In this document: positions 49,201 through 61,100 of the stretch, piece by piece
Numbering within the stretch: position 1 is the first letter of the stretch
Layout: every line of letters starts with the position of its first letter
DNA from: Oncomelania hupensis
Lineage: Eukaryota > Mollusca > Gastropoda > Littorinimorpha > Pomatiopsidae
DNA length: 64,000 bases
Assembly (NCBI GenBank): GCA_036898135.1
Contig: CM072523.1
Span: 30,173,149-30,237,148 of the forward strand
Direction: 5' to 3'
Notes under the pieces: model-generated
Databases searched by the model: none
What the model saw: only the letters and a program-made list of their open reading frames with translations
What the model was told of the DNA's origin: nothing
Made by a program: the position numbers and the translations under genes

Positions 49201-52200
49201 AAAAAAATAAAAAAATACTTTTTTTCTCAAAATTTATATTTTGTAAACAGTAATTATTGAACTTACGATTTTTTTATGCATGATAGTTATTAATGAGACA
49301 CACGTCGTATTCACATTTGGTCAACTTCACTCCAACGTCAAGGTCACTGGAGCTGTCCAAAGTCAGTATAGGTACTTTGAAGTGACCTTAATGCTAAGCT
49401 ATGAGATATAAAGTTCAAACTTGTTGTATTTAGAGATGAAAGATTGATCTTTTATATAAGTTCAGTTTTTGAAGGTCAATGTCATTTTAGGCCTTGCAAA
49501 AACATACAAAAAATAGGTAATTGTAAAGTGGAACTGCTCTATTTAACCCATAGTATGCAACATTGGGTTATTTCATCATACATGAGCATTAGAGGTCACG
49601 TGAAGGTAAAAGTTATTCCAAGGTCAAGGCCATCTCAAGGTCACTTTAAAAAACAAAACAATGTTCAACGTTATTTATTTGATACTTAATGAATGTATTT
49701 GAAGCCGGAAATCAAGGTCATCTCAAGGTCAAGATCATAGAAAGATCAAAGTTGGTATTACTTTGAATTTAATGACACTGTTTCATTTATTTTTATTTTC
49801 TGGGCGGTCTTTTTTATGTTAAACATTGCAAATTCATAAGATGTATCAAAGGTTCTGTTGCAACAGATAGGCGAGTCATCCAGAACCTGCAGAAATCAGT
49901 TTTTGTGTTGCAACAGGTCTTTAAGGTTTCACAGATGAATATGCAAGATACTTTAAGGTTTACTTTAACGTATCAGTTTCTCTTTTGGTTTGAATATAGC
50001 ACTGACTGCACATAGCAGCAGAATTCCTCCAGTGATTGCTGACGTTGTGAACTCTGATGTTAATAGGCAGCTATTGGCGAGCTGATGGATTTTCATTGTT
50101 GGCAGCTATTGATGAACTGGTGGATTTCCATGGTTAGCAGATTGCAAACAATGCTGGATATTATAAGAGAAAAAAAAAGTATCGTTGACAAACACCACTA
50201 GTATTAAATCGCATGAACCATTCATATGTCTTCAGTAGAGGTGCAGTGAATTACGTAGAGTTGTTGAGCTTGAAATGTCATCAGGGTTTGGATTTCCCGT
50301 AACTTTGTTAGTTGTGAAATAAAGGACTTTGGGGGAGAGGGAGGAGGGTGAAGATGGGGGTGTTGTTGACGTTGACGTTGAATAAAATTTAAAGTCCCCA
50401 ACACGTAAGCATATAGGAGACTGTAGGGGTGTTGTAGTGCATGAATGTGATTAAATAGTGCTAGTAATAATGCAGTGTACTTCTATGTTTTATTTCTGGT
50501 GTCATACATTATATGGCACTGAATGTGCCTCAGCAGTTATAAAGGTTTTGCGTCATGCAGAGGGTTTGGAAGGCAGTATTGATTAGCGGAAGAACTCGTA
50601 TTGCAGTTCTGCATGCATTGGTAAAATGCATATGGCGTTTATATATTGCGTTAAACTTCTGCAAGTAGTTTCCTTGTAATTTTCAAACCTTCAACACCGG
50701 GGACAATAAGTGTAAAAATGTAACTTATCTAAGTTATCATAAACTTACTTCTCATAAATTCTAATTTCTCATGAAATCCAGAGTGTATTACTCTGCATGT
50801 GATACAATTTACTACTTAAGAAATTGATACAGCAATATTGCCAATAATCCGTAGTCATATGATTATTGATATGCGCCTGTTACACAGTTATTTACCAATA
50901 ACTGATTCAGCCCAGATGCTTGAATCTTGATAAGTGTAACTTTAATTCGTTATCTACGCAATCTGTTCACTCAGCAACAGGGCAGGAGTCGTGGTATAAA
51001 GTTTTCTAACACTGCCTTACATCATATAATGTTTAGATTAGACCAGCTTTTACCCGTAAGGTCTAGAAGCTTCGGTCGATAAGAAACAAGTAATTCCAGA
51101 AAATTCTCAACAATATGGACACAGCAACTCAACCAAAGCTTTTTAGATTTTGAAGTTAGGTCAGCCAGGCTAGTTATAAATAGCTTCGCCGATGCTTCCT
51201 TTCACTGGAAGAGAGGGTGCAGGCAAGCTATAAATAGCCCGTAGCAAGCAAAATTTGGAGGCACTAAACAGTGCTGCTCACATAGGAACTGAGCTGGTGT
51301 GTGGACCGACGGAAATTATCAACATTAAGCAAAGCTTCTTCTGGCAAAATAGCGCAAAATTAAATCAAAGGTAAATACATGCTATCATTGCATGCTTTGC
51401 AAAACAAAATGATCGGATCTATCGTGTGTGTCTCCATCATAACAGGGCCTAAACTGGGCAAAAGCAATCGTGTGTATCAGAAGTACATGTATATAAACCT
51501 TGCTCAGAAAGGCCTACTCACTACAGCAAACTGTGTCAGTGTGCTAGTCTGACATATTGATTCAGTGTCCCAGATCCCTTCGCCCTTCATTGACGAGCCA
51601 CCTACATTCAGCATTAGTGTTAGGCCTTGCATAAAAACTGTTTGTTTTTAGTTCGATTTTCAGCAACATTAATTCTCTGTCCGCTGTACTCGTACCCTTG
51701 TTACATTGTTTCATCTAAATGATGTCCTTTCTGTGAAACCTGAGTCCAGTCACTTTATGAATGGTTGGTTGTGTGTTGATTGCAAAGAACCACATGTTTT
51801 GTTGTTGTTGTTGTTTTTTTTTTTTTAAATTCCCCATCACAGGCATGCATAGCGTCGTCACTAAGTGCATCTAGCATACATATTAAGAGTTGTGGAACTT
51901 TGGTTCCATCACGATGTTGTGTACTACAGCTGTTGTCTGATCTGGGAACACTGGATGAGGAAACACATTTATGTGACATAATTATGGTCTTTGAAAAGTC
52001 ATTTATTGGCTCACAAAGCTTAGAATGTTTTGTGATATGATGCTCTTCTTGTAGATTCATCATGGACTTGCCTGGTAAGAAGTGTTGATAATTTTTACAA
52101 ATTTGCATTTGATTCCTCTTCATCTGTTTTATTTTCCTGTTATATATTTGTTTAACCATGTTCTCACTGAGTTTAAAAATGAATACTGGTTGTATTCTCT

Positions 52201-55123
52201 TTTATTTTATCCAGTTTATTATTTTATGAATAAGGCTCTGAAAAGTCTTGGTTTGGACTTCTTTTCTTTTTTTTTTAAATTAAGTTTTTTGTGCGTGTCA
52301 CTTTAATTGTTTTGTAAACATTGTCATCATTTTGAGTTTGAGAAATTGTTATAAAATCAAAGTAGACCAATGTAACAGCTTTTCGGCACATGTATGATAA
52401 AAAAGAATAAGACACAAACATCTTGCCAGCTATAAGTCGAATAGCATGTGCACATACATATAATGATAACTATTTTCTTTAATCATTTCCATGTGCCCAT
52501 ATTGTGGAGACATTTAATAAACTTTACATGGAGTTTGTATTTATAAGGACAGTTATTTACAGACGATGAACATTTACTGTCCAGTGGTAATTATTATTGT
52601 TTTGATCTGGCTTTAAATTGCTGTCCACAACTTCCACAATTAAAGTTTGGAATTTAATTTAATATGAATTATTGAAACCCCCCTCTCCTCCCACACACAC
52701 ACATGAGGTGGAGTGCATGTGACATGTGCTGTAACAAAGTACTGAGAGCATGCACGTGTGGCTTTTGGCCATTGAAACTGAAATAAGCTCTTGCTGTGCA
52801 CTCACATTATTTTCTGTCACTGAATAGCTGTTTGTAACGTTTAATAGCCATTAATTTTGCAGTCAGGAAGGAATTTTATGGTTACACAACTATGGTAGTG
52901 TGTCAGGTGTATGAGAAAGCTTTTCAACTTTGGGAGACAAAAGGTTTGTGTAGAACACAAGGAGAATGTAATTTTGTGTCATTTATTTGGTTACAAAGCT
53001 ATTTAAAGAGCATGTATCCTCCCTGGAGGAAAGGGGAATGGCTTTGCTACATTTTAACATGATAATTTCTCTTTATGTTTCAGGGTGGCTATATCACACA
53101 TCGCCACAGCTAGGAGACAAAGTGGACAGAGAGCAGAGAGCCATCCAGAATCTGCAGAAATCAGTTGACCTTGACCCCAGTAACGGACAGACATGGTACA
53201 TGTTGGGCCGGTAAGTTCACAAGTGCTCTTAGATTATGCCATAATTTGTGTTGACAACCAACAGCAATTTGCAGGTTTCCAAAATTGTGATGCCAAGCCC
53301 ATGTTGCATGTTTTGCTGAAAGGGTATACTATCTCAACTCGTTTTTGCCTTAAAAATTCATATCAATCTTAATGTATGCATCCCAAATCAATGCTTTCTT
53401 GCCAAATGATTCCTCAGCTGTATTATAGATATGCACTGACATTTTCCCATTCTCTGTTGCAGGTGCTATTCTAAGCTGAACAAGGTCCACGATGCCTTCG
53501 TTTCCTACAGGCAGTCCATCGATAAGTCGGAAGCCAATGCCGACACATGGTGCTCCATAGGGTGAGAGAATAGTATTATTGTAGTGGTTAGTTTTGCGTT
53601 GGCAAATGATACATTGAGGATATAATGGTAAATTTTGGATTGTTATGGAACGTTACAATTTTTGTTTCCAAAAACATTTTTCATACGAAAACTTTTTGAA
53701 GACTCGTTGTCTATGCATTTTTACCCAGAAAACGAAAGAACTATGTATAACAAAGCAGAAGAGAGATCCTCACCCATTCATTGTTGTCTGTGTCCAGAGT
53801 ACTGTATCAGCAGCAGAATCAGCCTATGGATGCACTGCAGGCCTACATATGTGCCGTGCAGCTAGACAAGAGTCACTTTGCCGCCTGGACTGACTTGGCT
53901 ATCCTGTATGAAACGTGTAACCAGCCATCTGACGCCCTGGCCTGCTATCTCAACGCCACGCGCAACCATGATGATATTGATGCTAACATAGTCGCCAAGA
54001 TCAAGTTCCTGCAGCAGAACATTAACAACATCCCCATGCAAAGTTTGAACAGCAAGTCAGTGCCCACTGAACTTTAAAGTTTTCTATGATTGTTGTATAT
54101 ACTTATTTGTAGTTCATGTTTTTTTTTTATCTTGGGTCAATTGTTTAGTTGTTATATGATACTATTTTTAAAAGACACATTTTTGTTGATCATTTAATCG
54201 TGACATGATAAATCGTGAGAAATATTGTACTTATGGGGTTTCTTCAGACAGGTGAGTGCCAGTTTTACACACCATCACACCCGCAAAGCATTAGGTTCTT
54301 CCCACCCTCAGTCACCCCAGATTGTGTTCAGTGGTCTTGTGTGTTACATGATGCACAGAAGGCAGCAAGATGGCACTTCGCGTAGCTTGAGTTAGCTCCT
54401 GTATACATCCACCTTGAGCAGCTGCTGAGTGGATAAAGCCTAAATAGTTCAAAGAACTTTCTTTGATTACAAGAACTAAACATTGAAATTAGGCCTAGCT
54501 TTGCTTTGTTTACGAAAAGAAGCGAGAGAGGTGTTGTTGTGATTTTATAATACACTGCTGCTCTTTGGATCTCCGCAAAACCATACACTGCTAAACATAA
54601 ATGTCACCCATTGTTTGATCTTGTATGATTTTTAGGTCAGTATATCTCTACAAAATGTATGACTGCTTAGTATGCATGATGTTGTTGTTTTTTGGGGACA
54701 GCATCGTACAGTTTTAGCATACATAACATTGGTTGATTGTATATGATATTTTTTAGGCTAGCATATTTCGTAAGATTTCTAGCTCTTGTGAAGTTTATGG
54801 ACCATTACTGCTAGTCATGCAGTTATGTAAATATGTAATGCTTTGTATTTGTTATTCCTTAGGCCTCGACAACTGCCCAGTATAGAGGAGGCATGGCGCT
54901 TACCTATTCCAGCAGAGCTGACTTCACGACAAAACTCTGCTCCAGGGGCAGTTGCTCAACAGGTAGGATGTTTATCCTTAATTTTGGTTCGTGTGTATGA
55001 ATGAGGTATGTGATTTGTTAAAATACTATAATTTAACCCTTTCTAAAGCTCCTTTTGTTTAGGTAGTTTTATTTTGGTGAAGTATTTATTTCTCTTTTTT
55101 TCTTAGCCTTAAATTTCCTGTTA

Positions 55124-55172
<49 letters not shown>

Positions 55173-58100
55173 GCTACTACTGCTACTGCTACTGCAAAAC
55201 CAGAAGCACAGACAACAATAAATCACTGTTTATGTTTGGAATTCAGATTGACTATCTGATACGGGGAGGCGAGAAACCTTGATAACCCAAGATAACACTC
55301 GGTGACCTCATAAACAACATATGTTATACATTTTACCTCCCACGACCTCCATGTCTGAATTTATTATTCTCTCTCTCTATCCCCTCTCCTTCCTTCCCCC
55401 TTACCCCCACCCTCTCCCTCTCTGTTCAGTTTATTAACAAAGAATATGTATGAAAAGATAAACTTTGCTAGCAGTGATTCTTTTGTTTGATCCGGTTGTA
55501 TTTTTGCAAGCACTTTGTCTTCTTAACCTTAACCAAATGCACATGTAGTTTCATTTTTTGCCACAGAATGGAATGTCCAACTCTATGGCTGGACTGGCCA
55601 GTCAGGGGCCAGATGACCAAGGCATGGACAAGAAAAAAGGCCGCAAACGAGTCAGTACAATTCTTTTTTGGTTCTTTTTTTTCTGTCTTTTTCATGTGTG
55701 TGTGTGTGTGTGTGTGAGTGAGATTTTAAAGATTTAAAGTGTCCAGACGCAGTGTTTTTGTACATCATCAGGTTTTAATTAACTTCAGAGATAAAAAGTG
55801 ACAGCCATCGTCATTCTAACGTTCTTCAATTACAATCTTATTGACTTCAGTGTTTTATTGTTTTCTAGCCGGCAAAAGAGCCAGCAAATGAAGTGGCAGC
55901 CCCTCCACCTCCACCCTCGCCCACATCAAACTCTCAACCCCTGGATGACACACAGAGGGAGCTGCTACAATTACTTCAGAAAAACAAGGTTTGAGACAAC
56001 ATTGTAACTTCGTGTATTTGGGGAATAACCTTTCTTAAGTGTGATATTGCACAATCCAACTATATTACTGTAGCTTAAGAATGTAAAGAGCATTATGTAT
56101 TTTGAGCATGATTTCAATGGATTGTAGGCTATTTTTGAACAGGTTTTAAATATAACCTGAAATCCAAATGTTCTACAACACTTTTGATTCAGACAAGGAG
56201 GGCAATTGTGTGATCTGTTGATGTCCTGCTGCATTAGACACCATTATCCTTGCTGCTTGAAAACACAAAAAAGGATAATTGTTGGTTAGATGGGTACTCG
56301 CACGTGCTGGAAGTTAGATTTTTAAAGAGATAATGAAGGCAGATTCAGGTTTTATAAATTGAGTTCATAGGCTTTGAGTGGCATGTTGTTATTATCCACA
56401 GGGTGAGCTGACCCCGCAGCAGCATCAGCTATTACAGCAACTTCAACAGCAGCTAGAGATGTCTCAGCAACATCTGCAACAGCAACAACGACACGCCAGA
56501 CCTCAGGTAAGTTGAAATTGTTAACAGCAGCTAGAGCAGCCAAGTCTTCATGAAACGGACAGCTGTTTATGGCGGTGTTGTAGTCTACCCAACAGACACA
56601 CTTTCTCACGGCATCTTCTTGTTTGGTCAGTGTCTTAAATGTAAAGGAGATTATTACTGATAAGAAAGTTTCATTTTGCTCAAATTTAAGCAAGTTCTTG
56701 GCTCCTGTGACTTACTCACCAATAGCTTTGACCTTTGTATTATCACATTTACTGTACTGTTGACAGGGAGGAGCCACATCTCCAAGTCATTCACAGCCTC
56801 CAGCTGTGAGCTCGGTTCAAGGAATGCGCCCCCAGCATTCGCATACCCATGGCAGCTTCCCCACCTCCCCAGGGGCAGCAGCATTATCTACCCACCACTC
56901 GCACATTCCATCCACAGGCGCTTCACAGCAGTCTGAGCCTCGACGATTTTTTACATCAAATGAAGAAGTGATTGATTACTGCAGCAACCACAAAGAGTTA
57001 CTCCGTGAAGACATGCAGGCACATCGTGATCGCCACTGTCAATCCTTTCATCCTCGATATTTATTGTCTAGTCACTTGGCAACTGGGCCAGGCGAGGCCA
57101 AGCAGCCACGGCTGTCATGGCCGGCAATGACGTCGTCAACGTCATCATCTGTACATTCCTCAGCCACAGTTCCCGGCATGAGCGGTGTGCCGTCTTCCTG
57201 CAGCCAGCCAACACCTTCCTCATCCTCTCAGGTGTCTCCACGACCTGGTTCCAGCGGCCCCATGTCAGGGGTAAAATGTGAAACGTCTCCTTCTGGACCT
57301 TTTGTCTATCGGAAGGAGCCGCTGAAGCTGGTCATCAACCTGCGCAGCACCGCTACCCCCACTCTCACTGAGAGTGCTGCAGCCACTACCACCTCCTCTG
57401 GCACCAACACGCCAATTACCACGACTACAGTGTCCACGGCTACCACTACCTCAGTGCAGATGATGGGTGATGAAGCCAAGGCAGTCAAAGTGAAAAGTGA
57501 GAAAAGGGAACCCATGACAGCACAAGAGGTGGTCGACAGTGTCAAGCACTTAAGTAAGTCAAATTGCTTTCATATCAAGGTACCAATCATCCATTCTTCA
57601 TGTTTGGTGGAAAGTGAGCATGTTATTGCTTTAAACATGAGTTCATACCATTTTTCTATTTTTTTAATTCTAGGGAAGAAAAAGAGCATCAAGATGATTT
57701 GACATTACTGAAATTAGAGATTACTTGAATCTTGTTCTTTGATAGTACGGTCACTGATTACTTTCACCAAATTGCATTACAGATTTATTCAGAATTTGTT
57801 AACAAAAAAAGAAACGTGTTCAACTTTTCTTCATATCTATCTTCTTTATGTTCTAGAAGACTAGGATTTTTTCTTTATTTCTTTCTATCTTCTTTATGTT
57901 CCAGAAAGCTAGGATTACGCTGCAGTTGCACTGCACAAGAGACCACTCACAGATAAGTGGTCATTATATGATGTATATACATGTATGATTTGTTATATTT
58001 TTTTGCAGACTGGAAGAGCACTATAAGTTTACTAGGAGACGACTTGCCACCCCCCACAACCCCTGCACCTCCTCCACCAGTACCCAAGAGTGAGCTCAAT

Positions 58101-61100
58101 CCTGCAACTCCTAGTGTTTATGTAAGTAAATGGGCATTTTCCTGACCTTATTTATTAAAAGTTATTTTTCAAATGACTATCTGCAGGTATCAATTAAATC
58201 AATTCAACTTGCAGGTGAGACTGATGTACTTGCCTCAAAATGTAAGGTTTCCAAATTTGTGTAAATCAGCAATTTTGACTGTTAATTTATAGAAGAAGAC
58301 TATTGTTATTCCTAAGAGTGAACACCCATGTATTTGACATATGCCATTATTGACCATTTTGTTGCTTGTTCTGTTTACAGTTGGAAAGCAAGAAGGATGC
58401 TTTCTCTACTGAGTTGCAGCAGTACTGTCACACACAGCCTGTGGTGGTCATCCGTGGTATTGCTACAGCATTGAAGCTGGGTAAGAGTTTATTATCATTA
58501 CAAAATGCAGTACATATTACTCAGAATATTCTATTTTAGTTATCTTTTTCTGACTTGTGGGCTACCACAGGCATGCCTACCCGTACGGAATTTCCGTATT
58601 TTTTCCAGAAATTTGAAAAACTCGGCAAGCGCAACGGAAAATACGGATACTTGCTTCATGGTCTGGAAATAAATAAAAACAATGGGACAAAAAATCGAAC
58701 TTGTTGGCCTGTGGTAATGCACCGCGTGACGTATTTCCGAAGACAGACGAACCCGGTTTAATGCCGTAATGTGCAGTCCCAGTAGAGACACATGGCATCA
58801 AAGTTTCTGGTAGAGGCACCGAAGTTTGCCGAACCAGTTCTTGTGCAGTCGCAGTGAAGATCGGTGTTCGTGAGACAGAATTCAAAACATGGCGTCCAAA
58901 CGAATTTCTAAGCAAAGCGCTTGTGAATCTGAATCTTCAAAGAAATGGCGCAAGGGGCACACATATCTTGCCTCGTATTCAGATAAGTGTCCTTTCGTTA
59001 TTCACGGCAGCACTGACTCAAAAGTACGATTTGTGACAACCAGTTTGGCATCTCCGCCGGTGGTATGAACATCAAGCGGCACGTGGAAGGCCCACAGCAT
59101 ATCAAGAAGTACGAGGCTTTGGAGAAGAAAAAGAAGATTGTGGCAGCAAACCAATCTATCACTGGATTCTTCGCATAATATCAAAAAGGATGAGTGCAGA
59201 AACAATAAGTAGTAAAAGTAAATACTGAAATCGTAATAGTAATACTGAAGTTTGAAAAAGCTAATACTGAAACTTCAAATTGAGGGTAGGCATGCCTGCA
59301 ATCAAGAGAGTGTACAACATCAGCCCTAATATTGAAGTCATCGAAAACCTGTATGACAAGGCTACCAGTACAGTCCTGTGAGGATTGCTGAGGACAGAAG
59401 AAGATGGAGTACGCTGGTTAAGCGATCATCAGTGGTGCATCAACGACTTTCGAGTTACAGGATAGGATAGAAACCAACTTGTGTACAGATTAATAGATTC
59501 TCACATTTTATACAACTAATCTTAATCCTTAGAAGTTCCTTTTTTCAAGGTGTTTGCTGCTTCATTTCATCAATAATAGTTAATAATGAATGATATTTCA
59601 CAATTATATTATTGAGAATAATTAAATCAATGTAATTGTTTTATTGTGCTTTTGAATTGATACAATATTCATTCTTTATAATTTATGTGTGTGTTTGCAG
59701 ATTTGGGTCTGTTTTCAACAAAGACATTGGTAGATGCCAACCCAATGCATGATGTGGAAGTTCGAACGCAGGTAAACATAGCTTTGCTGGATGAGTCAAG
59801 GGAGGCAATCCTGTAATCATTTACAGCAAGCTGATATTATATGCTTGGATAGACATAGGTTAACACATCCATTGATGGAGATAAGGAAGTAGTACACCTC
59901 TCCAAAGTAACAGTTCATATTATAGACAATTCTTGCTTATTTTTCTCACAAACTCTGGGAGGGTTAAACAAAACTTTTTTACAATCAGAATTGCAGTTTT
60001 GAAGCCAATAGTAGCAAAACAAAAAATGGTCATTTTCTTTGTATCTACTCATTCAGCTGCTGCAGTGCAATCAATTGTATATTCTGTGTAAAAAATCAAT
60101 ATGTGAATGTATATTAGTAGAAAACTCTTGGTATCTGAGAGTGTGTAATAGTGTGGAATTGTCATTGCAGAAAAAGCAGAAGCCGGATGAAAACAATGAC
60201 CCTTCTGGCAACCCAGTGTGGTACTGTGACAGCAAACGAGGCAGCAGCACTGTGAAGAACTATGCCATCTACCAGGCTTCCACTTTCAAAGAATCTCTAA
60301 AGGTATTCCACATTTATGGTAGAATAAATAAGATTAAGAAAACTAGTAGTATAACACTGGTGCCCTCAAAAGTCTATGACAATGTGATTTTACAGTGAAG
60401 TAGTGGATGTTGATAAAACGATGTGCACCGACAGATTCACCATTGGTATATTGTTGCAAAGGAAGAAACGGAAAGGAAACCAAATTCGGTTATGAACATC
60501 TATAGAGATGTGAGACCATTCATCAGTATTGTGTTTTTGTTTTACAGGATGAACAAGAAAGAAACAGAGATGTGTTCAGACATGGAACTGCAGATTCTGA
60601 CAGTGATTCCAACTCCTCTAATACCAAAAGGTATTACTAATAATCATAGTAATAGCCATATACTTTTTATAGGTTAATAAACCACTGGGGTTGAAAGGAA
60701 TTTAGAAAGTAAAGTTCTTGCATTTGGCATTGGTAAATGGACAGTCATATGAAGTCCTCACTTGCTTTTATCCCCACTGCATTTGCTTTTGTCGATCACT
60801 CTCTCTTTGTCCGCACCTGATTTTATAGACAAGCTGACAGCATCACCACAGACTTCCCTTTGAGTTTGAATTTTGGGACATTGTTTGGTGTTTGATAAAG
60901 CAAATCCTGTGGCACAGCAAGCATGCAGAAAAATGTGTTGATGAAGAATTTGACTTTGAAGTTTCATTGTTTTGATTTTGTTGTGGAAATAGAAACCCCA
61001 TTCATTATTTTGTATTTTATGGATATATTTATTTCTTTGTAACCATTAGGAAAGGCAAGGTGAGATCAATGATCCGGTTCGGCACCAACGTTGACTTGTC

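Noticed and set aside
56806..57702. A stand-alone 298-codon gene
   Set aside because: It is KDM6A exon 12 with intron read-through. The splice to 58009 continues the conserved KDM6A sequence in phase, and the acceptor at 56766 precedes the frame.
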